Below, piece by piece: positions 1 through 10,174 of a stretch of DNA of 64,000 nucleotides (position 1 is the stretch's first letter; each line of letters opens with the position of its first letter). The translations under genes and the position numbers were made by a program. The notes beneath the pieces are model-generated. The model was not told the DNA's origin. It ran no database searches and saw only the letters and a program-made list of their open reading frames with translations. The stretch is taken from positions 1 through 64,000 of the forward strand of contig CACGPP010000003.1 of assembly GCA_902574995.1 (NCBI GenBank). The letters run 5' to 3'. This DNA comes from an uncultured Alphaproteobacteria bacterium (GTDB taxonomy: Bacteria; Pseudomonadota; Alphaproteobacteria; HIMB59).

Positions 1-771
1 TTAATTTGTTTTTCTTTATTATTTTTTTCCAAAAATCACTATATTACAATTGTTTTATTTTTTTGTTCTATTATCTTAATTTTCTTTAGTTTTCAAAGAA
101 TAGTCATAGTACAGTTTTTTATAGCAAATATTTTATTAATAATTTTTTTTAAAAATATAAGGTTTTTAATATTATCTTTATTAGCAGTTATTGTATTTTC
201 CTTTATATCATTTGATACATATAATTATTTATCCAAAGGAAAATCTTTGACACAGAATATAGCTAATCAAATTTATGATGATGGTGAATATTATATATAC
301 TCACGACATCATCAGGGACATTATATTACTTCGTTTAATATGATTAAAAATAATTTTTTTTTCGGAATAGGTACTAATCAATTTCGATATAAATGCTCTG
401 ATAAAGAATATATTTATATATATCGGATCTGGACAGATCAAAAAACAAATAAATTAAATGAATATGACTCATGTTCCACACACCCACATAACTTTTTTAT
501 GCAAATATTTTCAGAAAATGGAATTTTTTCGTTTATTTTGATTTCTTTAATGTACTCTTTATGTTTTATTTATTCGTTAAAATTTAAATCGCACAATTTT
601 TCCAGAGATAAAATAATTTTTTTAGGGTCATCCATTACAATTTTAACAGTGTATTTTCCACTAATACCTTCGCATAATTTTTATCATGGATGGACAAATA
701 TACCTATTCTAATAGTAATCGGCATATTATTTTACTCTTATAAAAAATTAAAAGAAAATAATCTAAAATAA
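1..771 (+). CDS. O-antigen ligase / polymerase-like membrane protein, 5' truncated by the window edge
   Basis: Frame +1 stays open from base 1 into the listed ORF at 247. Hydrophobic helices plus SHPHNFFMQIFSENG, typical of the Wzy/RfaL (O-antigen ligase) family. Confidence 0.7.
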   Translation, partial: LICFSLLFFSKNHYITIVLFFCSIILIFFSFQRIVIVQFFIANILLIIFFKNIRFLILSLLAVIVFSFISFDTYNYLSKGKSLTQNIANQIYDDGEYYIYSRHHQGHYITSFNMIKNNFFFGIGTNQFRYKCSDKEYIYIYRIWTDQKTNKLNEYDSCSTHPHNFFMQIFSENGIFSFILISLMYSLCFIYSLKFKSHNFSRDKIIFLGSSITILTVYFPLIPSHNFYHGWTNIPILIVIGILFYSYKKLKENNLK

Positions 772-775
772 TATT

Positions 776-2647
776 ATGTGTGGTTTTACAGGTTTTATAG
801 ATTTTAAAGGTAATTTAATTGATTATGAAAAAATTCTTAAACAATCATCAAATTTAATAAATTTCAGGGGACCTGATGAAAGCAAAAATCTCATTCTAAA
901 TGAGTTAGGAATTTATTTAACTTTTAACAGATTATCGATGATTGACCTCACTGAAAACGGATCACAACCAATGTTTTCATTTTCACGCGATTCCCTAATA
1001 TTATTTAATGGGGAAATATATAATTTTAGCGAATTAAAAAAAATACTTTCTACCAAAATGTATTTAAACGACCAAATTTCAGATACACGCATTGCACTTG
1101 AATATATAGAAAATTATGGAGTCAATAACTTCTTAGAGCTTTGTGAGGGGATGTTTTCGATAGTTTTTATAAATTTAGTTGAAAAAGAAATTTTTTTTTT
1201 AAGCGATCCTTTTTGTCAAAAACCACTTTATTATTCCTTGCAGAATAACAGATTATTCTTTTCAAGTGACTTAAGGACAATACATACTAACTCTAAATTT
1301 AATAAAACTATCGATAAAAAATCAATTCCACAATTTTTTAAAAAGAACTGTATTCATTCTCCTAATACTATTTATGAAAAAGTAAAAAAAATTTCAAAGG
1401 GTGAAAAGATTTTAATAAAATTTAAGAATAAAAATTTATCTTATCCAAAAAGTGAAATTTATTATAATTATCAAAGTAAGTTTCCTATTTCATATGATCA
1501 AAACTTTTCTATTAATCAATTCAATGAAATAATGATAGACTCTGTAAAGAAACACTTAATTTCAGATGTTCCAATTAGTGTTTTCTTATCAAGCGGTTTA
1601 GATAGTTCTTTAATTTTGGCATTAACTAAAGAGTTATCTGTATCTACAGAGTCCCATACTATTGGGTTTGAGGAAATAAAATTTGATGAGTCAAATAATG
1701 CAAAAAAAATCTCAGATTATCTCGGGGTTAAAAATAATCGGTATGTGTTATCAAAAAAAAATATATTAGATACAGTAAATAAATTACCTGATATCTACTC
1801 TGAGCCTTTTTCTGACTCATCGCAAATACCTTATTCTTTTTTATGTTCAAATACATCAAAACATTTTAAAGGTGTTCTATGTGGAGATGGCGGTGATGAA
1901 TTATTCGGAGGATATTTAAGACATAATTTTGGTGTAAAATTATTTGAGAGTAAAAATAAATTTTTTATTTCAGGAATTATGAAGATCTTATCAAATTCTA
2001 AATTAAAAAAAATCTTGGAAAAGACCAGTGTAGTATACTTAAATGAAAAATTAGATAGACTTTCAAATTCATTATCTCAAAAAGATATCTATAATTTTTA
2101 TAATTCTTTAACCTCTCATTTTCACTTTAATGAAATGTTTGCAAATTCAAATAGCTATAAAAATACTAAATTTGATAATCTTAATGATAGTCATAAATTG
2201 ATGATGCTATACGACTTGCAAAATTTTCTTACAAATGACTTAATGGTTAAATCTGACAGAGCATCAATGTTTAGTAGTCTAGAAGTAAGATCTCCATTTT
2301 TATCTAAAAAAGTCTTTGAATACTCAGCAAAACTTGACTCTAAATTATTTTTTAGAAATGGTTATAAATCGCCAATTAGAGAATTATTAAATTTATACCT
2401 TCCAAAAAAACTAATTCAAAATAAAAAAAAGGGCTTTAGTTTACCAATAAAAGAAATTTTAAAAACAGATCTTAAGGAACATTTAGATTATTATCTTAGT
2501 GATAATTTATTATCGCACAATTTTTTTGACAAGAATTTCATAAAGAAAACAATAAAAGATTTCTTCAATAATAACACAGATAGTCAATATGCTATTTGGG
2601 ATTTATTAATGTTTCAAATGTGGTTTGATAAATATCATAGAATATGA
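776..2647 (+). CDS. asnB: Asparagine synthase (glutamine-hydrolysing) family amidotransferase
   Basis: N-terminal MCGFTGF (Ntn Cys2), RGPDES, FNGEIYN, synthetase motif SVFLSSGLDSS, CGDGGDELFGGY. Confidence 0.9.
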   Translation: MCGFTGFIDFKGNLIDYEKILKQSSNLINFRGPDESKNLILNELGIYLTFNRLSMIDLTENGSQPMFSFSRDSLILFNGEIYNFSELKKILSTKMYLNDQISDTRIALEYIENYGVNNFLELCEGMFSIVFINLVEKEIFFLSDPFCQKPLYYSLQNNRLFFSSDLRTIHTNSKFNKTIDKKSIPQFFKKNCIHSPNTIYEKVKKISKGEKILIKFKNKNLSYPKSEIYYNYQSKFPISYDQNFSINQFNEIMIDSVKKHLISDVPISVFLSSGLDSSLILALTKELSVSTESHTIGFEEIKFDESNNAKKISDYLGVKNNRYVLSKKNILDTVNKLPDIYSEPFSDSSQIPYSFLCSNTSKHFKGVLCGDGGDELFGGYLRHNFGVKLFESKNKFFISGIMKILSNSKLKKILEKTSVVYLNEKLDRLSNSLSQKDIYNFYNSLTSHFHFNEMFANSNSYKNTKFDNLNDSHKLMMLYDLQNFLTNDLMVKSDRASMFSSLEVRSPFLSKKVFEYSAKLDSKLFFRNGYKSPIRELLNLYLPKKLIQNKKKGFSLPIKEILKTDLKEHLDYYLSDNLLSHNFFDKNFIKKTIKDFFNNNTDSQYAIWDLLMFQMWFDKYHRI

Positions 2648-3762
2648 GTATATTAATTTTTACAAATAATTATGAAAATATTTTTAAGTTTAGGCTGGAT
2701 TTAATCAAATCATTAAACAAAAAGTATCCATCATTAAAAATCATTTTATTAGGAAACTATGATGGTTTTGAAAAAAATCTACAGTATCTTCCAAATAATA
2801 TTTTTATTAATAATATCAATCTCTCATCAAGAAATTTAAGTTTATTTAATAATTTATATACTATTTTAATGCTTTCAATTTCCTTTTTTAAATTTAGGCC
2901 TAAACTAGTCCTTTCATTTACAATTAAACCTAATTTTTTTTCTTGTATTTTAAGAGTTTTTTTTAAATATAAATTAATAACTAATATTACAGGCTTAGGA
3001 GATGTTTTTATAAACAATAATAATTTTTATATTTTTCTAAGAAAACTATACCTATTATTTTTAGGTTTCAGTGATAAGATTGTATGCCAACATAAATCAG
3101 ATTTTAATTATATTTCAGAAAATTTAAAAAAAAAGTATATTGACAAAATTGTTATAATTAAAGGATCTGGTGTAGATCAAAGATATTTTAGATATAATCA
3201 AAATAAGACTAGATATAAAAATAATTCATTTGTATTCATTGGAAGGATTATAAAAGAAAAAGGAGTTATTGAATTATTAAAAGCTATAGTTAAATTCAAT
3301 AGAAAATATCCAAGAAAAGCAAACTTTACTATAATAGGATCAAAATACGAAAATAACACTCTTAATTTTTTTTTTGATGATCTAATAAAAAAGTCACGAG
3401 TTAATTATTTTCCCTACATATCAAATATTAAAAAATACATTCTTAATTCATCTTTTGTAATTTTACCAAGTTACAGAGAGGGAGTCTCAAAAGTTATAAT
3501 TGAGTCTTTAAGTCTGGGTAAGCCCGTAATCACATCAAATACTTCAGGCTGTAACGATGTTATAAGTCACGGATATAACGGTATTTTAACTTCAAAAGGT
3601 TCTATAAATTCAATCTTTAAAGCTATAGAAAATAGCTATAATATGAATGATAGAATATACAAAATTATGTGTAAAAACTCCTATCTTTCATCTAAACAAT
3701 ACTCATTACAGAAAATTAATCATAACTATTTAGAGTTGATTGATAATTTGTGTGCATTTTAA
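2644..3762 (+). CDS. Glycosyltransferase, family 4-like
   Basis: GRIIKEKGVIELLKA and PSYREGVSKVIIESLSLGKPVITSNTSGC (GT4 E-x7-E region). 4-nt ATGA overlap with the preceding asnB. Confidence 0.88.
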   Translation: MSILIFTNNYENIFKFRLDLIKSLNKKYPSLKIILLGNYDGFEKNLQYLPNNIFINNINLSSRNLSLFNNLYTILMLSISFFKFRPKLVLSFTIKPNFFSCILRVFFKYKLITNITGLGDVFINNNNFYIFLRKLYLLFLGFSDKIVCQHKSDFNYISENLKKKYIDKIVIIKGSGVDQRYFRYNQNKTRYKNNSFVFIGRIIKEKGVIELLKAIVKFNRKYPRKANFTIIGSKYENNTLNFFFDDLIKKSRVNYFPYISNIKKYILNSSFVILPSYREGVSKVIIESLSLGKPVITSNTSGCNDVISHGYNGILTSKGSINSIFKAIENSYNMNDRIYKIMCKNSYLSSKQYSLQKINHNYLELIDNLCAF

Positions 3763-3777
3763 ATTAATAACCCCTCT

Positions 3778-4659
3778 ATGTGTAAAAATTTAATTAATAT
3801 CAGTGATTTAACTAAAGAAGATTTTAATCAAATTATTAAATTTTCAAAACAATTATCCTCTAATAATAAGCCATTGCTTAAAGGAAAAAATATCGGTCTT
3901 ATATTTGAAAAAAACTCCACTAGAACAAGACTATCTTTCCAAGTTGGTATAAACGATCTTGGTGGTAATTATATTGATATTAACTTGGATGCTTTAAATC
4001 TAAAAAGATTTGAGTCCTTTGAAGATACTTTTGAAATAATGTCATGTTATTTAGACGCAATTATTTATAGAACAGAGAATCATCAAAAACTATTAACAGC
4101 TTCAAAGTTTTTTAAGAAACCAATTATAAATGCTTTATCTGATTTATCACATCCTTGCCAGGCTATTTCTGATATCTATACTCTCCAAGAACATTTTAAA
4201 AGAACAAAAAATATAGAAATAGCTTGGATGGGAGATATTAATAATGTCTTATATAGTTTGTCTGAAACTTGTTCACTATTAGATAATGTTAATTTACACG
4301 TTTTTACCAATATCGATATATATAATCAAAAGAAAAAATTGTTTAAAAAAGCAGACAAAACTCATTTTCATTTCAAAATAAATGACGATATTTTAAAAAG
4401 AACAGATTGTATTATGACTGATGTTTTTAACTCAATGAATGATAGTGAAAATAAAGAAAATATTTTGAGGGATTTTCAAGTAAACGAAGATATGATTAAT
4501 AAAACTTCAAAAAAAACTGTATTTATGCATTGTCTTCCAGCTAAGATTGGGTCCGAAGTAACAAAAGAGGTAATAAAAGGAAATAAATCAATTGTTATAA
4601 AACAAGCAAAAAATAGATTACATGCTCAGAAGGGAATACTAAAATGGCTAGATATATAG
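3778..4659 (+). CDS. argF: Ornithine carbamoyltransferase
   Basis: STRTRLSF carbamoyl-phosphate motif, HPCQAISD, TDVFNSMND, FMHCLPA. Confidence 0.92.
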   Translation: MCKNLINISDLTKEDFNQIIKFSKQLSSNNKPLLKGKNIGLIFEKNSTRTRLSFQVGINDLGGNYIDINLDALNLKRFESFEDTFEIMSCYLDAIIYRTENHQKLLTASKFFKKPIINALSDLSHPCQAISDIYTLQEHFKRTKNIEIAWMGDINNVLYSLSETCSLLDNVNLHVFTNIDIYNQKKKLFKKADKTHFHFKINDDILKRTDCIMTDVFNSMNDSENKENILRDFQVNEDMINKTSKKTVFMHCLPAKIGSEVTKEVIKGNKSIVIKQAKNRLHAQKGILKWLDI

Positions 4660-5129
4660 CATTTTTGGTTTTATTCACCTTTTTTGGTTGCAAGACAAGT
4701 AGCCAGCAACTAATTAAACCAGAAAAATTTAATATTGAGGAAATCAAGTTTAATTCAGTTAGTAAGACTTTGGTTTACAAGATTTCAGATAAAAATCCTA
4801 ATTTAGACGAAATAAAAAAAATTCTTGATTATTGGTTTGAAAACAAAATAAAAGTAAATGGTTTTGAAGGGACTTTGGAGGTTTTAGTTGAAGATATTAA
4901 TATTTCTGAAACTAAAAAAATTGATTACTTTAAATTCTCACTTGAAATTATAGTGGAGTTTAAGGAAAAAAAAGAAAGTTTACAAAAAAGTAAAACATAT
5001 AAAATTAAAGCCTCAGAATATGGAAGTATTGAAGGCGACTTCTCAATTAAAGATCAAGAAAATCTAGCTTTAAATATTATGTATCAAGCCATAAATAGTG
5101 TTAGCAAAAAATTAATTGAAATATATTAA
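4644..5129 (+). CDS. Putative small lipoprotein of unknown function
   Basis: Signal peptide with lipobox-like FTFFGC. Overlaps the argF 3' end by 16 nt. No family recognised. Confidence 0.55.
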   Translation: MARYIAFLVLFTFFGCKTSSQQLIKPEKFNIEEIKFNSVSKTLVYKISDKNPNLDEIKKILDYWFENKIKVNGFEGTLEVLVEDINISETKKIDYFKFSLEIIVEFKEKKESLQKSKTYKIKASEYGSIEGDFSIKDQENLALNIMYQAINSVSKKLIEIY

Positions 5130-6574
5130 TTTTTCCAAAATGAAGGAATAAAAAGAATTAAAATTGTTAGCATCTCAAGCCTACCTAAAAACATTGTAAA
5201 AATTAACACTATTTTTGAATAATTATTTAACAAACTATAATTTCCCTCTGGTCCAATAATATCTCCAAGGCCGGGACCAACATTAGAAATAGCAGAAGCT
5301 GCAGCGGAAAAACAAGTTACAAAATCTAGGCCACTAAAAGATAGAAGAAGTGTAGAAAGGGCAAAAGTTAAAATATAGACAAAGAAAAAAATCATCACAG
5401 ATTCATATGTTGATTCTTGAATTTTTTTCCCATTAAAATTACCTACTATGATGGCATGAGGTTGTGACATTTTCCTCAAATGTATCAGTATAAACTTAAA
5501 TAAAATTTGAAATCTAAAAATTTTTAATCCTCCAGTAGTTGATCCTGCGCATCCACCAATAAACATTAAAATTAAAAATAAAATTGAGGCATAGTTCCCC
5601 CAATTTTCAAAGTTTTCACTTACAAATCCAGTACCTGATATAATTGAAATGGTGTTAAAAGATATTGAAATTAATTTATCTATCCATGTTCCAGATAAGT
5701 ATTGCGCAGCAAAAGAATATATTAAAAAAATTGATACTATAAGAACTAATAAAAAAATTTTTACTTGGTGGTCTTTAATAGTTGCAAAAGGAGATTTTAA
5801 ATTAGTTTGAGCTAATACTAGAAAAGGAAAACTTCCTAAAATCATAAAAATAATAGCAATAACTAAAATTGAGTTATTTTGAAAATATGCAAATGACTCG
5901 TTGTGAGTTGAGAAACCTCCAGTTGAAATAGTCGTGAAGCTATGTGCCAAGGAGTCAAAGATAGACATCCCATACAAGTAATACAGGCAGGAGAGTATAA
6001 AAGTTAAAAGTATGTATATAGCAGCTATCTTTGCTATTACTGACAAAATTTTTGGTAAAAATTTTTCATATGGATCATCCCCCTCTAAATGAAATAACTG
6101 CATTCCCCCGACTCTTAAAAACGGAAGTATTGATAAAGCAATTACAACTATTCCAATACCTCCCAACCATTGTAATAATGCTCTCCATATTAAAATACCT
6201 TTAGGCAAAGAGTCTAGTTCTGATATTGTGGTTGCGCCTGTAGTGGTAATTCCACTCATGGACTCAAATAATGCATCGATAACTGATAAGTCAGCTTTTG
6301 TATAGATAAACGGGACACTACATAAAAAAGATAACAATAACCAAGATAGTACTGTTATAACAAAAGCTTCTTTTGAAGAAATTTTGAACTCAATATTTCT
6401 ATTAGTAATTACTAATGAACCTCCAACAATTAAATATAATAAAATAGGAACAGCATAAGATTGCCAATTCTCAGACCTATAAACAACCTCAGTGATTAAA
6501 GGAATAAATAATAGAAAACCTACAGTACATACAACAGTGCCACTTACCAGAGCGATAGGTTTTAAATTAAACAT
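5126..6574 (-). CDS. trkH: Trk/Ktr potassium uptake membrane protein
   Basis: TTTGATT, STGGFSTHNES, GGCAGSTTGGLKIFR, SNVGPGLG selectivity-filter repeats of TrkH. Confidence 0.92.
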   Translation of the reverse strand: MFNLKPIALVSGTVVCTVGFLLFIPLITEVVYRSENWQSYAVPILLYLIVGGSLVITNRNIEFKISSKEAFVITVLSWLLLSFLCSVPFIYTKADLSVIDALFESMSGITTTGATTISELDSLPKGILIWRALLQWLGGIGIVVIALSILPFLRVGGMQLFHLEGDDPYEKFLPKILSVIAKIAAIYILLTFILSCLYYLYGMSIFDSLAHSFTTISTGGFSTHNESFAYFQNNSILVIAIIFMILGSFPFLVLAQTNLKSPFATIKDHQVKIFLLVLIVSIFLIYSFAAQYLSGTWIDKLISISFNTISIISGTGFVSENFENWGNYASILFLILMFIGGCAGSTTGGLKIFRFQILFKFILIHLRKMSQPHAIIVGNFNGKKIQESTYESVMIFFFVYILTFALSTLLLSFSGLDFVTCFSAAASAISNVGPGLGDIIGPEGNYSLLNNYSKIVLIFTMFLGRLEMLTILILFIPSFWKN

Positions 6575-6586
6575 AAAATTAATTAT

Positions 6587-6979
6587 TTAATGAAGATTTT
6601 TCTTACTATAAGGGCTATCTAAAGAAAATGCAGGAATATCTATTTTTAATTGTTTTCCATTAGACTGAGACATTAGATAAAAACCCTGCATTATACCATT
6701 AGTTGTTTTAAGTGGAGTGCCACTCATATATTCAAAACTTTCGCCATGATGCAATATTGGAAATTCTCCGACAACCCCTTCTCCTTGCACATTTATAATT
6801 TTGCCATTACCATCAATTATCAGCCAATTTCTTTGGCTCAGCTTAACCGTTGAGTTACTTAAATTTTTGATAATAACTTGATAAGCCCAAACATAATGTC
6901 CTTCTTGAGGTGATGATTGGTCATCTAAAAAATATGGAGTTACAGTAACTGTTACTCCATTGGTTGTTTTAGAGTACAT
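6587..6979 (-). CDS. apaG: ApaG domain protein
   Basis: GVTVTVTPYFLDDQSSPQEGHYVWAYQVIIKN, NWLIIDGNG, VVGEFPILHHGESFEYMSGTPL, MQGFYLM. Confidence 0.93.
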   Translation of the reverse strand: MYSKTTNGVTVTVTPYFLDDQSSPQEGHYVWAYQVIIKNLSNSTVKLSQRNWLIIDGNGKIINVQGEGVVGEFPILHHGESFEYMSGTPLKTTNGIMQGFYLMSQSNGKQLKIDIPAFSLDSPYSKKNLH

Positions 6980-6986
6980 AAATAAA

Positions 6987-7008
6987 TATACCCCATAAAT
7001 AGGGTATA
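6987..7008 (-). terminator. Intergenic hairpin between fhs and apaG
   Basis: TATACCC-CATAAATA-GGGTATA, 7-bp perfect stem, between the fhs stop and apaG start. No strong U tract. Confidence 0.35.
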
Positions 7009-7026
7009 GAGAATTAAATTGATAGA

Positions 7027-8697
7027 TTAAAATAGACCTTGAATTAAACCTTTTTCATCTAACATTATTGAATTTGCGCTGGGAACTTTAGGAAGACCAG
7101 GCATAGTCATAATTTGACCTGTTACAACAACTATAAATCCTGCTCCAGCAGACAATCTTACTTCTCTTACCGGGACAGTGAAACCATTTGGAGCACCTCT
7201 TAAAGAAGGATTTGTAGAAAAACTATATTGTGTTTTTGCAATACAAATAGGAAGGTTTCCATATCCGCTTTCTTCAAAACCTTTGAGTTGATCGCTAACA
7301 GATTTATCAATTACAATATCATCAGCCCTATAAATTTTTTGAGCTACTGAGCGAATTTTGTCTTCTAATGATACACTGTCCTCGTACATAAACTTAAATT
7401 TAGAAAGGTCGCTTGACTCACTAATTTTAACTACTTCCTCAGCTAACTCTAATGTACCTTCCCCACCGTTTGCCCAGTGAGAACATAAAATTGCCTTTAC
7501 TCCTAACTTTTCACATCCATCTGAAATAACTTTGCCCTCAGCTTCAGTATCAAGAGTAAAACTATTAATTGCTACTATTGGCTGAAGTCCAAAAGATTGA
7601 ATATTTTCAATATGACGTTGTAAATTTTCAAACCCTTTTTCAACTGCAGTAACATTTTCATTATTGAGATCAGCTTTTTCAACACCTCCATGAGATTTCA
7701 ATGCTCTCACAGTGGCAACAATAACTACAACACTTGGCTTTAAACCTGCTTTACGACATTTAATGTCTAAAAATTTCTCTGCACCTAAGTCTGCACCAAA
7801 GCCAGCTTCTGTTACAACATAATCTGCAAGTTTTAAGCCAGTTTTCGTTGCTATGACTGTATTGCATCCATGAGCAATATTTGCAAATGGACCACCATGA
7901 ATAATTGCAGGATTATTTTCAAGTGTCTGTACTAGATTTGGCATTAAAGCATTTTTTAAAAGCACTGTCATTGGCCCATCAGCCTTAACATCTCGAGCAT
8001 ATATTGGAGATTTATCTCTTTTGTAAGCGATTATGATATCACCAATTCTTTTTTGAAGATCATTTATGTCATTTGCTAAGCAAAAAATTGCCATTATTTC
8101 ACTAGCAACTGTAATATCGAACTTATCCTCTCTTGGAAATCCATTTGATACACCGCCAAGGTTAACATTTACTTTTCTTAAAGACCTATCACCCAGGTCA
8201 ACTACCCGGCCCCAAGTGATTCTTCGTTGATCTATTTGTAATTCATTTCCCCAGTAAATATGATTATCAATTAAAGAAGATAACAGATTGTGAGCGGCTG
8301 TAATTGCATGAAAGTCACCGGTGAAATGAAGATTAATTTCCTCCATAGGTACAACCTGAGCGTAACCACCTCCAGCAGCTCCACCTTTCATACCAAAACA
8401 TGGACCAAGGCTAGGTTCTCTGAGGCATACAATAGATTTTTTTCCGATTTTATTTAATCCATCATTTAGGCCAACAGATGTTGTTGTTTTGCCTTCGCCT
8501 GCAGGAGTTGGATTAATTGCTGTTACTAATATTAATTTTCCATCAGGGTTAGATTGACTTTTCTCAATAAAATCAAAATTTATTTTAGCTGCATCATGAC
8601 CATAAGGAATTAGATTTTCCTCAGGAATATTTATTTTTGCAGCAACATCTCTTATGTGAATTTTTTTAGCAGCTCTTGCGATTTCTATATCTGACAT
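7027..8697 (-). CDS. fhs: Formate--tetrahydrofolate ligase
   Basis: [17 protein letters not shown]-loop, [52 protein letters not shown]. Confidence 0.96.
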   Translation of the reverse strand: MSDIEIARAAKKIHIRDVAAKINIPEENLIPYGHDAAKINFDFIEKSQSNPDGKLILVTAINPTPAGEGKTTTSVGLNDGLNKIGKKSIVCLREPSLGPCFGMKGGAAGGGYAQVVPMEEINLHFTGDFHAITAAHNLLSSLIDNHIYWGNELQIDQRRITWGRVVDLGDRSLRKVNVNLGGVSNGFPREDKFDITVASEIMAIFCLANDINDLQKRIGDIIIAYKRDKSPIYARDVKADGPMTVLLKNALMPNLVQTLENNPAIIHGGPFANIAHGCNTVIATKTGLKLADYVVTEAGFGADLGAEKFLDIKCRKAGLKPSVVVIVATVRALKSHGGVEKADLNNENVTAVEKGFENLQRHIENIQSFGLQPIVAINSFTLDTEAEGKVISDGCEKLGVKAILCSHWANGGEGTLELAEEVVKISESSDLSKFKFMYEDSVSLEDKIRSVAQKIYRADDIVIDKSVSDQLKGFEESGYGNLPICIAKTQYSFSTNPSLRGAPNGFTVPVREVRLSAGAGFIVVVTGQIMTMPGLPKVPSANSIMLDEKGLIQGLF

Positions 8698-8725
8698 CTA
8701 ACTCCGGATCCTTTCCTAAAAAAAC

Positions 8726-8742
8726 TGGTATACAATATACCA
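8726..8742. promoter_or_regulatory. 17-bp perfect palindrome TGGTATA-CAA-TATACCA upstream of fhs; candidate operator
   Basis: Arms are exact reverse complements; lies 29-45 nt upstream of the fhs ATG. Resembles the general shape of GntR-type TGGT..ACCA operators (inference). Confidence 0.4.
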
Positions 8743-8883
8743 ATAACTTCATAAATCTTTAAGTCTTTTAAGGTAAAAAAACTAAAAATTCTCCTTTATT
8801 TTATAGCCTATGTGTCGCATTTATAACCTAATCTTAATAAAAAAGTCATTGTTCAAAAATATAATTGTAATAGTTTAAATCTG

Positions 8884-10050
8884 TTGAAAATATTAGTAAT
8901 AGGGCTTGGTTATGTAGGTACCGCAAACGCCGTCCTTTTATCAGAGCATAATGAAGTTGTTTGCTTCGATTTAGATGTAACAAAATCAAATAACCTATTT
9001 AAAGGTATTTCGCCTATTGAGGATAAAGAAGTATCAGAATATCTGTCTTCAAAAAAATTAAATTTAAAATCAGCAGAGATCTTTCCTACTGAAATTGATG
9101 ATTTTGACTTTGCAATCATAGCTACACCAACAAATTATGACATTGAAACAAATAGATTTGACACTTCCTCAATAAAACAATCTTTAGAAAATATTCAAAA
9201 TTCTAAATCAAATCCAACTGTAATAATTCGTTCAACCATACCAGTAGGGTTTGTAAATAAAATAAAAAACGAATACCCTAATATTGAAATTATTTTTGTA
9301 CCTGAATTTTTAAGAGAGGGAAGAGCTTTAAATGATTGTCTTTATCCTTCAAGAATAGTAATAGGCTCTCATTCTAAAAAAGGAAAAGATTTTGCAAAAT
9401 TATTAAAAGATGCTTCTCTTGATAAAAACGTTCAAATAATTTACACAAATGCAGCTGAAGCTGAGTCAACAAAATTATTTTCTAATGCCTATCTAGCAAT
9501 GCGAGTTACATTCTTTAATGAATTAGACTCATTTGCAATGTCAAGAGGTCTAAATACAAAAGAAATTATAAAAGCTGTAAGTCTAGATCCCAGGATAGGT
9601 GATTTTTATAATAACCCATCATTTGGATATGGTGGATACTGTTTACCTAAAGATACAAAACAATTATTAGCAAATTTTGATAAAGTCCCACAAAAAATTA
9701 TGGAAGCAATAATAGAGTCTAATTCAATGAGAAAAGATTTTATTGGTTTACAGATCGCAAAATTAAAACCTAAAACTGTTGGTGTTTACAAACTGATCAT
9801 GAAAGAGGGCTCAGACAATATAAGAGACTCAAGTATGCAAGGCATTATGAAAAGAGTTAAAGCTAAAGGTATAAGAGTAATAGTCTATGAGCCTTTAATC
9901 AAAGACAAACAATTTTTCAATTCAGAGGTTTATCAAGATTTAGAATTATTCAAAAAAGATGCTGATTTAATTCTATGTAATAGAAGCCATTCTGAATTAA
10001 ATGACGTCCAAGATAAGATCTTCACAAGAGATCTATTTAATAAAGATTAA
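8884..10050 (+). CDS. ugd: UDP-glucose 6-dehydrogenase family nucleotide-sugar dehydrogenase
   Basis: GLGYVGTANAVLLSEHNEVVCFD NAD-binding motif, IRSTIPVGF, FVPEFLREGRAL, NNPSFGYGGYCLPKDTKQL catalytic Cys. TTG start. Confidence 0.93.
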   Translation: MKILVIGLGYVGTANAVLLSEHNEVVCFDLDVTKSNNLFKGISPIEDKEVSEYLSSKKLNLKSAEIFPTEIDDFDFAIIATPTNYDIETNRFDTSSIKQSLENIQNSKSNPTVIIRSTIPVGFVNKIKNEYPNIEIIFVPEFLREGRALNDCLYPSRIVIGSHSKKGKDFAKLLKDASLDKNVQIIYTNAAEAESTKLFSNAYLAMRVTFFNELDSFAMSRGLNTKEIIKAVSLDPRIGDFYNNPSFGYGGYCLPKDTKQLLANFDKVPQKIMEAIIESNSMRKDFIGLQIAKLKPKTVGVYKLIMKEGSDNIRDSSMQGIMKRVKAKGIRVIVYEPLIKDKQFFNSEVYQDLELFKKDADLILCNRSHSELNDVQDKIFTRDLFNKD

Positions 10051-10138
10051 GTCTAAGATTATTATTTTTCTTAAATTTATGCAAAAAATACCTGAATTAT
10101 ATAGTATTTTTATATTTTAGTTTCACTCAAGATAAGTC

Positions 10139-10172
10139 TATACTGCCGAAGCTTATATATATAAGGAGGAAA
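10139..10172 (+). promoter_or_regulatory. Candidate -10 (TATACT) and strong Shine-Dalgarno (AAGGAGGAAAC) of aapJ
   Basis: TATACT at 10139-10144; AAGGAGG directly upstream of the ATG at 10175. The strong RBS stands out against the weak or absent ones elsewhere in the window. Confidence 0.4.
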
Positions 10173-10174
10173 CG

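Noticed and set aside
3778-4659. ArgF as a non-canonical carbamoyltransferase because it sits next to glycan genes
   Set aside because: Carbamoyl-phosphate and ornithine-binding motifs (STRTR, HPCQ, HCLPA) look standard; position alone is weak evidence.
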